The notes: a model not told the origin generated them from the sequence alone. A stretch of DNA of 64,000 nucleotides from Blastomussa wellsi (GCA_947652115.1 OX393561.1:8115688-8179687); one strand, 5' to 3'; shown: positions 41,030 to 52,765, numbered from the stretch's first letter. A program made the numbers and translations.

Positions 41030-43243
41030 ATGGACAAAGTACTACGTCCGCATCGTTTAGAAAGTGATCCGAACACTGGCGAGGCTTCGAAAGAATGGCT
41101 TCATTGGAAACGAACATTCGATAACTTTGTGGCTGTCCTACCGCAAGAGGACCTCAACAAGCTCTCCGTTCTAGCGAATTTCGTTTCTCCCGCAATCTTC
41201 CAACACATAGAGGAGTGCACCGAATATGAAGCAGCTGTAGGAACATTACAAGCTTTATTTGTGAAACCACGAAACGAGATCTTTGCTCGTCATATCCTTG
41301 TCACAAGACGCCAACAGCCACACGAAACACTCGATGAATATCTTCAAGGTCTAAGATCGCTTAGCAAAGATTGCAATTTCCAAAGTGTTACTGCTGCAAA
41401 GTATCGGGAAGAAAGTATAAGGGACGCCTTTATCACTGGCTCACGATCTCCTTTGATTCGTCAGAGATTACTGGAGAATAACACGCTAGATTTGAAGACC
41501 ATGTTTGACCAAGCTCGCTCTCTAGAATCAGCTACTGTTAATTCAGAATCTTACTCTATTCCTCCTTCTTCTGTCAATGCAGCAGTTCCACTCTCCACTG
41601 ATCACACAGAGGTTCAAGAGCAGTCAGATCCCAACACACTAGCTGCAGTAGGTTCGAATTCAGATGCCTCAACTTGCTTTTTCTGTGGAAACGCCAATCA
41701 CCCTCGTTCAAAGTGCCCAGCTCGAGATGCAATTTGTTCAAAATGCCAGAAAAGAGGCCATTTTGCAAAAGTTTACCGTAGCAGGAAGATAAGCAAGAAT
41801 AAAGTGTCTGCTGCAGCCTGGTCTCCTACACTTGCTGTAGGTACCCCAGCATCTCTTTCAAAATCATCCGGGACTGTGGAGATCGAGGGAATGGAAGTCA
41901 AAGCCCTGTTCGATAGTGGCAGTACCGAAAGCTTTATCCATCCAAGGCTAGTGGAAAAGTTATCTGTCACTGTTGTTCCCTCATCAGGTACAGTATCCAT
42001 GGCTACGTCAGCATCTAGTTCAGTCAAGGTCAGCGGAACGTGCACAGCTAGTCTCTCTTACAGAGGACGTAAATATGAAGGTTTCAAGCTGTCCATCTTA
42101 CCCGAACTTTGTGCTGACCTCATATTAGGTCTTGATTTTCAGTCCCAGCATTCAAGCGTCATCTTCCACTATGGGGGCACTGAACCAGCGCTCTCTGTCT
42201 GTGGTTTTAGTAAACTGACTATTGATCCACCTGAACCATTTATGAACTTGACTGCGGACTGCCACCCAATTGCCTCTAAGTCTCGACGATACAGTCAAGA
42301 GTATTCTGCTTTTATTGACGAGGAAGTCAAAAGGTTACTCAAGGAAGGCATAATTCAGCCAAGTCATTCGCCATGGCGGGCGCAAGTCGTCGTGACCAAG
42401 GATGAAAATCACAGGAAAAGGCTAGCTATTTACTACTCACAAACAATTAATAGGTTTACGCTCCTAGATGCTTTTCCGTTGCCCAGAATAAGTGACATGG
42501 TTAACAAGATTGCCCAGTACAGAGTCTTCAGCACAATTGACCTTCGAAGTGCGTATCATCAAGTGCCCCTCAAGGATGAAGACAAGCCTTACACAGCCTT
42601 TGAAGCTAGGAACAATCTTTATCAATTCACTCGTCTGCCGTTTGGGGTTACCAATGGAGTAGCCTGTTTTCAGAGAGAAATGATGAAGTTTGTTGATGAG
42701 AATGATCTTGAGGCGGCCTTCCCTTACCTTGACAACATCACCGTTTGCGGCAAGGACCAAGAAGAGCATGACGTCAACATGGAACATTTTCTTACAGCTT
42801 CCAAGCGCAAGAACCTTAACTACAATGCTGACAAGTGTGTGTTCTCAACCCGGCGCCTCCCCATCTTTGGATACATTATCGAAGAGGGTACCATTCGGCC
42901 TGATCCGGAACGTCTACGACCCCTGCGTGAACTCCCCATTCCACATGATTCGAAGTCCATGAATAGATGTCTAGCATTATTCTCCTACTATTCACAATGG
43001 ATCCCAAGGTTCTCAGATCGAAACAAGCCGCTTGCCAATTGCAATTCATTCCCTCTTTCCCGGACAGCTGTTGAAGCATTTGAAAATCTCAAGAAGACAA
43101 TAGAAGATTCTGTTGTCACCGCAATCGATGAGACCATCCCATTTGAAGTTGAAACGGATGCGTCAGAAGTAGCACTAGCAGCCACACTAAACCAGAATGG
43201 AAAGACCTGTCGCTTTCTTCTAACGAACTCTCCAAAGCAGTGA
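41030..43243 (+). CDS. Gypsy gag-protease-reverse transcriptase polyprotein (truncated by frameshift)
   Basis: 737 aa. Gag: N-terminal ~200 residues, then zinc knuckles CFFCGNANHPRSKC (CX2CX4HX4C) and CSKCQKRGHFAKVY, the second with Tyr in place of the last Cys. Protease ALFDSGSTESFIHP (DSG active site) at ~300. Reverse transcriptase from ~430: QPSHSPWRAQVV, FSTIDLRSAYHQVPL, LPFGVTNGVACFQREM and FPYLDNITVCG, with Asn instead of the second Asp of YxDD. The start of RNase H (FEVETDASEVALAATLNQ) is present, then an added A in 43201-43203 shifts the frame to a stop at 43241. The gag/RT type resembles the CsRn1/Kabuki-like branch of gypsy elements. Confidence 0.9.
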   Translation: MDKVLRPHRLESDPNTGEASKEWLHWKRTFDNFVAVLPQEDLNKLSVLANFVSPAIFQHIEECTEYEAAVGTLQALFVKPRNEIFARHILVTRRQQPHETLDEYLQGLRSLSKDCNFQSVTAAKYREESIRDAFITGSRSPLIRQRLLENNTLDLKTMFDQARSLESATVNSESYSIPPSSVNAAVPLSTDHTEVQEQSDPNTLAAVGSNSDASTCFFCGNANHPRSKCPARDAICSKCQKRGHFAKVYRSRKISKNKVSAAAWSPTLAVGTPASLSKSSGTVEIEGMEVKALFDSGSTESFIHPRLVEKLSVTVVPSSGTVSMATSASSSVKVSGTCTASLSYRGRKYEGFKLSILPELCADLILGLDFQSQHSSVIFHYGGTEPALSVCGFSKLTIDPPEPFMNLTADCHPIASKSRRYSQEYSAFIDEEVKRLLKEGIIQPSHSPWRAQVVVTKDENHRKRLAIYYSQTINRFTLLDAFPLPRISDMVNKIAQYRVFSTIDLRSAYHQVPLKDEDKPYTAFEARNNLYQFTRLPFGVTNGVACFQREMMKFVDENDLEAAFPYLDNITVCGKDQEEHDVNMEHFLTASKRKNLNYNADKCVFSTRRLPIFGYIIEEGTIRPDPERLRPLRELPIPHDSKSMNRCLALFSYYSQWIPRFSDRNKPLANCNSFPLSRTAVEAFENLKKTIEDSVVTAIDETIPFEVETDASEVALAATLNQNGKTCRFLLTNSPKQ

Positions 43244-44648
43244 ACTGAAGCATGCGTCCATAGAGAAAGAAGCCCAGGCTATAATAGAAGCTGTAAGGCA
43301 TTGGAGACACTTCCTGACTGGAAGACACTTCGTCTTAAAAACTGACCAGAAATCAGTATCTTACATGTTTGACAAGCGTCATGGAGGGAAGGTAAAGAAT
43401 GAGAAATTCTTGCGTTGGAGACTTGAACTCTCCTGCTACAGTTTTGATATCATCTATCGCCCCGGAAAGGATAACATCCCTGCTGATACGCTGTCCAGGA
43501 CTACATGCGCCGCTGAATCTAATGACTCACTTTACAAGCTTCACGAGTCTCTCTGTCATCCAGGCGTCTCAAGGCTAAGCCATTTTGTACGAACCAAGAA
43601 CTTACCTTATTCTCTTGATGAGATAAAGAATATGACAAGCCAGTGTCCTGTTTGTTGCGAATGCAAGCCGCGATTTTATCGCCCTGAGAAGGTTCCCCTC
43701 ATCAAAGCCACCCAGCCATTCGAGAGGATCAACATCGACTTCAAAGGCCCTCTTCCGACAAACAACCGTAACAAATACTTCCTCATGGTGGTTGATGAGT
43801 ACTCCAGGTTTCCGTTTGTGTTTCCTTGTCCTGATGTGTCTACCAGTACAGTCCTCAAGTGCCTTACGTCGCTATTCTCACTTGTTGGAATGCCGGCATA
43901 TGTCCATTCTGACCGCGGAGCTTCATTCATGAGCAGAGAGTTACGTGAATTCCTGACATCAAAAGGGGTAGCTTCAAGTCGGACAACAAGTTACAACCCA
44001 GAAGGGAACGGTCAAGCAGAGAGATGTAATGGCGTGATATGGAAAGCGATCACAATGAGTTTAAAATCCAAGAAACTGGCTTTAAAGAATTGGCAGCACG
44101 TCCTACCTGATGTGTTACATTCTGTCCGCTCTCTTTTGTGTACTGCCACCAATGAAACACCACACGAGCGCCTCTTTGGTTTTTCACGCCGGTCGTCCTC
44201 TGGCGCCTCCATTCCCACGTGGCTAGCTACTCCTGGACCTGTGTATATCAAACGCCAGGTGTGCACCAGCAAAATGGACCCTCTAGTCGATGAAGTGGAA
44301 TTACTCCAAGCGAACCCTCACTACGCGCATGTGCGCTATGCTGATGGTCGGGAGACGACAGTAGCCACAAAGCACCTTGCACCAAAGGGTCACACAGAAG
44401 TAGTTCAGCCTCCGCCATCACCAGAAAAGACCACAGAGGCAGCAGAGAACGCCCATACAGAACCAGAAATGAGTCCCATTTCGGATGCAGATCCCTCAAC
44501 TATCCCTGAACCTGCAACTGTACCTGAACAGAATGTGGAGCCTGCACCTGTCCCCAGACCTGCACCTGTACCTGAACGGAATGTGGAGCCTGTACCTTCG
44601 CGCCGCTCCCAACGAGTTCGTCATCCAGTAGTTAGACTTGATCTTTAA
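43224..44648 (+). CDS. Gypsy RNase H remainder and integrase (pol 3' part)
   Basis: Continues pol in the other frame, open after a TAA at 43221-43223; the first ATG is at 43365 (427 aa from there). Carries the end of RNase H and its connection (YRPGKDNIPADTLSR), an integrase zinc finger (HESLCHPGVSRLSHFVRTKN, QCPVCCECK) and the integrase core with DDE residues visible in INIDFKGPLP, YVHSDRGASF and GNGQAERCNG. The C terminus ends in Pro/Glu/Val repeats (PEPATVPEQNVEPAPVPRPA). Interrupted from gag-RT by one added base and one stop, so the single original ORF is split. Confidence 0.9.
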   Translation, partial: RTLQSSELKHASIEKEAQAIIEAVRHWRHFLTGRHFVLKTDQKSVSYMFDKRHGGKVKNEKFLRWRLELSCYSFDIIYRPGKDNIPADTLSRTTCAAESNDSLYKLHESLCHPGVSRLSHFVRTKNLPYSLDEIKNMTSQCPVCCECKPRFYRPEKVPLIKATQPFERINIDFKGPLPTNNRNKYFLMVVDEYSRFPFVFPCPDVSTSTVLKCLTSLFSLVGMPAYVHSDRGASFMSRELREFLTSKGVASSRTTSYNPEGNGQAERCNGVIWKAITMSLKSKKLALKNWQHVLPDVLHSVRSLLCTATNETPHERLFGFSRRSSSGASIPTWLATPGPVYIKRQVCTSKMDPLVDEVELLQANPHYAHVRYADGRETTVATKHLAPKGHTEVVQPPPSPEKTTEAAENAHTEPEMSPISDADPSTIPEPATVPEQNVEPAPVPRPAPVPERNVEPVPSRRSQRVRHPVVRLDL

Positions 44649-44650
44649 AC

Positions 44651-44662
44651 GAAAGGGGTGAA
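44651..44662 (+). promoter_or_regulatory. Polypurine tract
   Basis: GAAAGGGGTGAA directly upstream of the 3' LTR; expected second-strand primer. Confidence 0.75.
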
Positions 44663-44892
44663 TGTAGTATAATTGCTGTACCCCGTTATAGGAACTCATA
44701 GTGCGTGACATTATATATTGTTATATTTCGTGTTGTTACATGAAGTAGTTAGTCGCTTGTATTTATGAGCCTGCGCATTTCGTCGTTGACTCAGAGCACT
44801 TTGCCGCCATGTTTTGTTGTTGTAGATTGGTACGAGATTAGGTAATTAAAGCCTAAGTTTAACAGGCAAACCTCTCTATGTGTAATACGACA
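44663..44892 (+). repeat. 3' LTR
   Basis: 230 bp, same ends as the 5' LTR and the same length. Confidence 0.95.
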
Positions 44893-44897
44893 AAGCG

Positions 44898-46857
44898 CGA
44901 ACTGGATGTGATATTCCCGCACGACATGTATTTGTGAATGTTTTCACGCTTACTTTAAGAAAATAGCAAGACGCACATTCGCCGCGCCTGCTATTGTTTC
45001 GCATAAGAGACGACTGTGGTGGATGACACAAAGATCATATTTCCGGTTATAATTCCATAATCAAATGTTATCAAAAAATTGCTCGTCACGATTTGCTACA
45101 TAAGTAATCACTTTGGCACATGAAGAATTTACGTAAATGTGAACTTAACAACCCAACATGTCTTGCTGGACAGCAACGTGCGAAAGACAACTAAGCACGC
45201 AATGCAAGAATCCACTCTGGGCAAGGATTCTTCGGTTCCTTTGATGCAATCTTTTCCTTATGTCGTCATGTTCATGTAGCTTTATGTCATTATATTCCTA
45301 CTATGTCGTTACGTTGTGTTAAGTGTAAGGTCTTTGCATTTGCGTGACCTTGTGACCTTGTTGTTATGTCGGCCTTTTGTCGCTAGTGTGAACCAGGCCT
45401 AACTGATTGGTTATGAACAATGACCCTGTTTCAGTCACGGTATAGACCTTTTAAAATTCTTTATGACACTGGTCTTAAAAGAGACATTACACCAAATAGA
45501 TCCAATTTACAATTGGTGAGAAGTATATGACGTAATTCATATTTGAACTGCGGATGTAGATGAAAGTGAAGATTAATGGTTTAGTGCCGTCGACAATGTC
45601 ACCATTTTTATGTTTCATTTCCATAGTTTAGTGATTCAGTGCCCCGTTGATTCTTTTTATTGTAGCTGTCCATGAACCAAAACCTTGAACATTCTGGTAA
45701 TTCACCGCTGTTTGATTCTGTCGATCAATCAACGTCAGATAAAATCATATTGAGGTCATTTCGGCGTAAGAACATGCCCAAAATTTTTGAAAATCCCTTT
45801 TTTCATGTTTTTCCTTGTTGAATAAAAAGTTGAAGTACAGTTGAAATCGACACTCTCTGCACCCATACCAGAGTTGGGCAAGTGTAGACTTCCAGACAAC
45901 TCGCACGCTTTTTGGTTTGTGGTCTTGTTTACAGGTAAATTTTGCTTTATGACAACCCCATATGCACAGAAAATTTCTGCAATTCTGCCGAGGTCTGTCA
46001 TAACCAACAACTTATCGCGTGATGCACCATGATTTCACCTGTGGCGAATAAATTCGCCCTATAAATCCATTTCGGATCACAAATCAATTTATTACTTAAT
46101 AAAACAATATCACCAAATGTATTTCTTGAAGTTAAAGCCTTGAAGTTTAACGGGGTAGAACAACAACAGTGTCGAAATAAAGATAAAAAGGCGTGAACAG
46201 CCTGGGTTGAAAATGACAAGCGGGATCGATTCTTATGAACACCAAACCTTCAACACTCTTTTATAAGAGTAGTGTTGAAGTTATATTCGTGCCCTTACCT
46301 CAATAAATTCTTTTTTCTTCTCTGTGGACGTAATGGTGTCGACTGCACGCTGGAGGCTCTCGTTATTATACCATTCTTATACATTCATGAAATGTTTGTT
46401 TCGTACAACTATACAATATAACACAATAGAGTGCATTAGCAATAGCACAGTGGGGCGTTTATGTCTGAATAACAACTAGACTACAAATACAACTACAATT
46501 CAAAGGCGACAGACCACAATCTCAATGTTGGCTCCTGTAATAAATATCTAATTGCCATAACCGTTCATCAGTAGGATGCCTAAAATGCTTGTAATTCCAC
46601 AATTGGTTTCGGCTCCATCAAATCCTATACCAATTGCAGAACATTTCAGGTGGAGCCACCCACGATGTGAGCACAGTTACTGACAAGAAAAAGTAATAAG
46701 GAAAACAACGAAAAATAAATTAAACCGTTAAATTGCGAACTAAGCATACACGTCAACTAAATAAACCAAACGCGCGCACCACATACGAAAATATGCGCGC
46801 GCGCGCCTTCAAATCCAAATGAAGGACCCGGAAGCAGCGCGTATAAATGAATTTGAG
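44898..46857. other. Intergenic, no gene seen
   Basis: About 2 kb. A ~32-bp stretch starting ACAATTCAAAGGCGACAGAC at 46494 is shared with 12240-12271, so a dispersed repeat is present. Short alternating CGCGCG tracts lie at 46768-46810. Minus-strand 46376-46308 resembles a short exon ending at a GTAAGG donor, but lacks partners. ORFs at 45756 and 45998 have no motif. Confidence 0.4.
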
Positions 46858-47274
46858 TTACAAAGACGAAGTAACAATTACAAACAAGCAAAGGATACGT
46901 TGTTGGTTCTCAATCAAAATCGCTGATCTCAATTCCCGAAGTGTAATGTCATATTTAACGCGAATGATTTCTCCGTGGCGCTTGAAGAATTTATTAAACG
47001 ATTTGAGAAGCGCAGTAGTGTTGAAGCCTTGGTGATGAAGACGTGAAGAAAGACTACGAAGCCTGTCTATAAAGTCCAATTTGGATGAGCAAATTCTAGC
47101 ATAAAACTTATAACAACCAAAGGTGTGAAGCCCGTATTCTGCAATGCCCGGTCTGCTTTCTGTCTTTTCTATACACTGCGCCAAAAATCGACAGAAAGGG
47201 GAAGAAGAATTAGATCGTTTAGAGAGTGTAGGAGTAGTTGAAAAGGTTGAACGGAGTGACTGCGTGTCCCTCAT
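46858..47274 (-). pseudogene. Possible retroelement ORF remnant
   Basis: 138-codon open frame, basic and hydrophilic (RLRSLSSRLHHQGFNTTALL, SFNKFFKRHGEIIR). The style resembles the tail of a reverse-transcriptase-like protein of a cnidarian retroelement, but no catalytic motif is present, and its right part overlaps the plus-strand gypsy remnant. Low certainty. Confidence 0.3.
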
Positions 47275-47890
47275 TGCCGGGGAAGTATACGTATCTGTGG
47301 TGACTTCAAGGTGTCAGTCAAACAGGTTCTTCATGATAGCCCTTACCCATTACCAGACACTGAAGATTTGTTTGCGCTATTAGCAAGTGGAACTGTGTGC
47401 AGCAGGATTTATTTGTCAAATGTGTATCAGCAGATGGAATTGAACCCAGGGAGTCAACAACTGCCTCACTGTGAACCTATGGTAATGCCTTTGCTCCTTC
47501 CCTTTTTCAGTCAACTATGGATCAGATATTTCAAGGGATAGATAATGTGTGCTGTCGCATAGATGACATCCTGATCAGAACAGAACCACACGAGCTGACT
47601 GGGCTGAAAAAGCCTGGTATCTTTGCTAAGTAGTCCAAATGTGAGTTCATGGTATCGAGTGTAGAGTTCTTGAGCTATCGCGAACTGAGATGGGGAAGGC
47701 CGACACCCCACAGATGAGAAGCTTCAACTCCAAAGAACGTAGCAGAGCTTCGCTTCTACCGGGAGTTGCTGAACTGCTATGGTCACTTCATCGCCAACCT
47801 TTCCATAAAGGAGTGAAATGGATGAGGTCAAGACAGTGTGAAGACGCTTTCCAGCGAAGTATAGCTGAGCTCATGGCCGGTACGTAGAGT
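47130..47890 (+). pseudogene. Decayed Ty3/gypsy reverse transcriptase fragment
   Basis: Across shifting frames the plus strand shows RT landmarks in order: ELDRLESVGVVEKVE; KQVLHDSPYPLPDTEDLFAL with YLSNVYQQMELNPGSQQLP (motif A region, catalytic Asp lost); then a CRIDDILIRTE-type catalytic motif near 47548-47580, and a KCEFM, FLSYR connection near 47640-47680. Several frameshifts and stops. Unrelated in sequence to the young gypsy at 41 kb and clearly older. Confidence 0.7.
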
Positions 47891-49019
47891 ATTTAAGTTC
47901 CATATGACGAGAAGAAAAAGCATAAATAATGAACGGTCCCTAAAAGCGGAAAGTTCTAATTTTAGCCGACGGCTCATAACTCAATGGTTCTAGCGATCCA
48001 GCTAACACCTCCATCAAAAATCCGAAGCAATATTGTGCATTACCATTCTGTTTTCAAAAGTCTTGAGAAGCCTCATTAACTGCATGTGCAAGTCCATGAT
48101 TTGAATTCAAAAAGCATTTCTATGGGCCATGACATTATGTCTTCTCGGCTGTGGAAGACAAGATGGATCCTTCATAGTCAGCTAATCCGTGATCCACTGC
48201 ATTTTCGAAATCCGGGAATGCGCTTAATCTTCGCGGAATTCCGCCATCTGTGTGCTTTATAAGGCTAAATCCGTTGATCCGCGAACCTATATTAACCCCC
48301 CACCCCCCTAATATTTGGTAGTGTTGAGCTTAGTTGGTATATAATTCCACAGTTTTGCACCAATTATCGAATTCAAAACGATTTTCGTTGTAATTCCAAG
48401 TTTTGATTTTTGAACGTAAAATTTTTAGAAGCTGATGATCGCGTTTTGGTTATATCAAGAGATATATATTAAACCCAGTAAACTTTAAAGCAACATACAA
48501 CGATTAAAAAATATGTTGGAATGCCGACCGTGCACAATCTTTTGTTCTGCGGTCATCAAACACTGAACATGAATTAAGGGAATTAAAAAAATTGTTATCA
48601 TAGTTGTGTTGAAAATAGCCCATGATTTCCATTTAAGCGTTAGTCCAAAAAAATGAAAATAGGGAGGGGTACCTCACTTTTAAAAGAAAAACTACTTAAA
48701 TTGGCCACGGGCTCTCGCCACGGTCGCTTTCGATCCATAATCGGGTTAAATTGCCGTTGCTATACCAGGTATACCTTTTACCTATTCGCTGAACAAACGG
48801 CCAAAAAACATCGGAAATACTTTTTATGCAAATAAAAATCAATTCCTGCGACAGATGTTCAAAAGCTTGATTTGCATAGGAAGTCAATTGTTTGTGTAAA
48901 TGTCATTATCTTTCTCGCGCCAACCAATAATCCCATTTCATGAACGTTTGTCAACTTGTGTCTGAGCAAATTTGGATTCATTTTCTTCACTCAGAAAGTC
49001 AAACCAATTGCGCCAAAGA
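47891..49019. other. Intergenic, upstream of the PAN/FReD gene
   Basis: AT-rich, no supported gene. The short ORF at 48653 has no motif. A C run (48297-48308) is low complexity. The promoter of the next gene presumably lies in the last few hundred bases, but no clear TATA box stands out. Confidence 0.4.
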
Positions 49020-52000
49020 ATGATCGTCAAATCTGTTCGATTCCTATTAAGCTTTTTTACATTGTGTTTTTATCAGTGTTTCGGCAATGACCAACTTTAT
49101 CGTGAAGCTGAAGGCCTTGTCTTGAACGATCGTGCTTTGGTTGGTTACGTTATAGAATCATTCCAAACTCGCGAATTTCTCTCTTGCGCACACAAGTGTT
49201 TGTCTCATCCTTCCTGCAAATCGTACAATTTCCATCACGCGAAGTATAACGAACGCGGCTTCTGTGAGATAATTGGTGGCGACATAGACGACTTTGAAAA
49301 AGATCTTATCAGTCAACCGGGCAGTTTATTTGGAAAATTGGCAAGAAAAGAGGTTAGTGAAATCTAGTTTATTTTTCAGGATAATAATTTTATTGCTGTT
49401 GTTAACAGCTGAATTAAAATGAACAATAAACTAGCAGTATAATTAAATTTGTCCATCAGCTCAAATGGGTGTAATTTCATTTTCATTGATTCCTCTTTTT
49501 CCTGGGTCCTAGTATATCAACATTTTTCTGATTAAATCTATAAATGACAGATACATAATTACAAAATTCGATCGTTCGAGTTTCATATATAGGACGACAT
49601 GACTGGGCGGAAAAACACGGAAGCATATTTTTTCATAATTTTTTTACGCTGAACCTGCCATTTTACATCACAATTGAAAGGTATACATTTGTGTTAACAT
49701 AGCTCAAAACGCAGTACAAAAATTTGTTCATCTTTACTAAACTTACTCAGGGATATTTGAGAAAACGATGCGCTATTTGCTGATCAAAATCTTACCTCTC
49801 CCAAGGTACAGGGCCTTGTATCTCAAGGTTCGCATTCACCAAATTTTGGTCCCATTTGACATTTTGTTCTTTATCCCTTAAAGGGCTTGTATACAAAATA
49901 TTGAGCTTGTGTATTTATTGGCGTCCTTATAACGTTTTTCCGCCCTGCCGGACGACATGGAACATGCGCAACACGAAACGATGGACACGTTGGTCGCATA
50001 TATACCTTTCCGAAAGAGAGTAATCTGTAAGGCTGATTTTTTTTCATGGTTGATTCTTTTCTTGAAGAGAAGGAAACATCGCTTTTCTATCTTAATTGAC
50101 TAGTAAACGAACTTATGAATAACTTAAGAAGCATAACCACTAATACAAAATAGAGGCAGGCTTTGGTGAAGGCCCATCATTCTGAGACAGCCTGAGGTTA
50201 CGTCCACACTAAGCCGGATAAATTTGAAAACGACGTTTCCGCCTCGAAAGCGGATAAAATGTTTTCTGTCCACACTATACCGTTTTCAAATTGTTGGCGC
50301 ACTAGAAACGCTTAAAGGGACACTGTCATGGTATTTTGGTGCCATTTTAAAATGCTAAAATATGTTCCCCCCTCAACGAAAACCCAAAAATGTTGTAGTT
50401 ATGTTATCTAAAATTATATCATTACGCTGAAACCAGAACTTGAAAAATTCAGCCTGACTTTTTTCAATTTTGACCAATTTTCGATCTAAAATTACTGTTC
50501 TCATGACATTGTTATTACTCAATTTACAATGGCACAACTGACACAGTAATTTTTGAAAACTATTCCGCTATTTTTAAGTTTCCACAAGAAACTATGCAGT
50601 TTCTTGGTTTCCATTGGAGCAACCACGTCTTTGGGCTCTTAAAATTTTTGCAGTGATGCTCGTAACAGTGCCGCCTTAATGGGCTACGTCACAATATTTT
50701 GAGCCACATTTTGCGACGAACCAAATTTACTCATACTCAATTTTTCTTGGACAAAGTCCGTCCAAGGGGGAAAGGTGCAGTGAGGTTATCCCTATGTTAA
50801 GCACCAACCCGGAAATTTCCCTTACAATGAAGGAAACCTAAAACTAATAGTTTACTGAGGAAGAAAAACACGAAAGAGGTCATACTAAATCAAAGCGAAA
50901 CAAGTATGGTTGAGGATGGAGAAGATTAAGACGGATTACAAATGCGTATTTTGAAAAATTTAGGCTAAACGTTTCAAAAATTTAGCCTAAATTTTTCAAA
51001 AGACACAATCCTTGACGTAGCTCCTTAACGATTGCATTTAGTTTGCCTTTACTAGCATATCAGTATATTATAGATATTAATTTTACTTTCTCTTTTTATT
51101 TATTTTAACATTATGTATATATTAATATTTATTAGGTCTTTTATCTCCCCCTTCTTGTTATTTTCTGCCAATGTTTTGCAGTTATGGGTATCTCTCATTG
51201 CGGGATGCCCGCTGACTAGATGTACACTCTTTTGGAGCTGAGGCTGAACGTTCAGTGTTATATCTTTTTTCGATTTGAGGCTGCAAACGTTCTTAAGATG
51301 TTCGTAAATTTACATGCACATGTTCTCTGAGAAAACGATCATTCTAATTGGAGTCACGTCTTTATCCATTCTTCTGCGCATGAACAACGCAATTTTCCGG
51401 CTTATCCTTCAAAGATTTTTTTCTATTAGCCAACCACATAGAAAAGCGTATAACAGCATCATTCTCATGTTTCCTAAGGACACATTTCCAGTCAAAAGTC
51501 TCGGATTTTTATTGTTTTAGGCTTCGTCAATTCACACGCAGCTGATTGATCTCCTTTATGTTTTTGAATTGTTTCGTGGATTGCAATCTCAATACTACTC
51601 ATGTCATGGTGCATCCAATAATTTTTACTTTAAATCCTCAGTGGCCGAGAAGTTGTCTGGATTTGATGAGAAGTGGCGCTCGATCTTCAAGTTTTTACTA
51701 CATCCGGGATAGTAAGAACAGTCCTCTCAGAGTGTTTTGTGACCTTGTCTCAGAGCCCGGCTGGGCATGGACTCTTGTGATGTCGCAGAACTTCCGCAAC
51801 AGGAAAATAAAGCAATTAAGGAAGGTTCCATTATATAGAGATGCACCATTAAACGTAACCAATCCTAACTGGGACGCCTACCGCCTTTCGCTACAACATA
51901 TGGAAGAGTTGAGGGCTTTGTCAAGCCACTGGCGACTAACTTGCAATTTTCCCACACAAGTGTTCGATTATCGCGATTATGCCAAAGGCAATTTCTCTCA

Positions 52001-52286
52001 GATCAACTTACTGAACTTTGAGGCACACAATGTCTGCAAAATGATGGACTACATGAATGTTAAGGGACGGAACTGCTCTCACTGCACTGTCGCCTGGTGG
52101 CAGGACAGGGACACTATGTTTCACCACGACTTGAGCTTCGGAAAGTGCTTCTTTGAAACGTTTGTCAGCGCAAGTTCGGTTTTCAACGCCGACTACTTTG
52201 GATGGTATGAAAACGTCGACAAGTCGTTTCCCTGTTGTATTGATGATTCAAGCAGCACAAATCATTGGTTTGGTGCTCATGTCTAA
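49020..52286 (+). CDS. Secreted PAN/Apple plus fibrinogen-related-like protein, two exons
   Basis: Exon 1 is 49020-49352 (GTTAGT donor), exon 2 51642-52286 (acceptor ATCCTCAG). The phase is 0 at the junction and the total is 325 aa. The ATG at 49020 is chosen because it gives a classic signal peptide (VRFLLSFFTLCFYQC); the frame further upstream has no ATG. Residues ~25-110 form a PAN/Apple-type module (REFLSCAHKCLSHPSCKSYN, GFCEIIGGD). Exon 2 opens with SCLDLMRSGARSSSFYYI and RVFCDLVSEPGWAWTLV, matching the start of fibrinogen-related domains in cnidarian extracellular proteins, followed by a Cys-rich region (NCSHCTVAWW, PCCIDDSS). Likely an extracellular ligand-binding or adhesion protein; the ligand is unknown. 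Confidence 0.72.
50195..50930. repeat. Intronic dispersed repeats
   Basis: GTCCACACTAAGCCGGATAA and GTCCACACTATACCG (50202-50290) form one repeat. From 50310 (GGGACACTGTCATGGTATTT) a second begins, whose later part (ATATTTTGAGCCACATTTTG) is shared with 26.8 kb. Inside the intron of the PAN/FReD gene, non-coding. Confidence 0.5.
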
Positions 52287-52611
52287 GGCCATGTTCACGG
52301 TTCGCACGCTATCGCTCTGTCACGTCCCGATCCGTGTAGATTCTTGGACTTGCATATAGAAAGGCAGCGTCTTGCCTTGAATAAGGTTTAGTTTCTAGCT
52401 GGGCCTGCCTAGCCTGCGTGCAGATAGCGTTAAATTTCCTTCTGCACACAGGCTAGACCGCATTGTGGGATCGCTTTTAACCTGCGCATTTGGCTCGGGA
52501 GGTAAAGAAACCAACCCCACATTTCCGAAGTGAATTAAAGTTATTTTATTTTATCTTGTCTGACGTCCTTTCCTTTGCCTACAATTGCATGATTTAGACT
52601 TTAAACGTGAC

Positions 52612-52724
52612 TAGCCTACGAAGGGCTAACGAAGGGCTAACGCTCGAAACGTCAGCTTTTGAATCTCTTTACGGTGGCCAATTCACATTATCAACCCAGT
52701 TGATAAAACCAAATTATGTTATAC

Positions 52725-52761
<37 letters not shown>

Positions 52762-52765
52762 TATA
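52612..52765 (+). repeat. Penelope-like terminal fragment (copy C)
   Basis: AAGGGCTAACGAAGGGCTAA shows a small internal duplication, then CGCTCGAAACGTCAGC, the CTCTTTACGGTGGCCAATTC module and the same tail as copy A. The ribozyme-like GAAAC-GTC block is intact but the 5' core is altered. Confidence 0.65.

Larger units (their letters stand above)
40782..44892 (+). mobile_element. Ty3/gypsy LTR retrotransposon, nearly intact structure
   Basis: Two 230-bp LTRs (40782-41011, 44663-44892) with TG...CA ends differ at only about two positions. AAGCG flanks both sides (40777-40781, 44893-44897), a 5-bp target-site duplication. Internal order gag, protease, reverse transcriptase, RNase H, integrase, a polypurine tract (44651-44662), then the 3' LTR: Ty3/gypsy order. 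The start codon follows the primer-binding site immediately. Inserted ~290 bp right of the inverted-repeat element. A frameshift and a stop interrupt pol. Confidence 0.95.

Noticed and set aside
45756..46010. 84-codon minus ORF
   Set aside because: Composition looks protein-like in places but no motif, no partner exon and an overlapping antisense ORF.
46308..46376. Short minus-strand exon-like stretch ending at GTAAGG
   Set aside because: Only a donor and a short open frame; no acceptor-supported neighbours.
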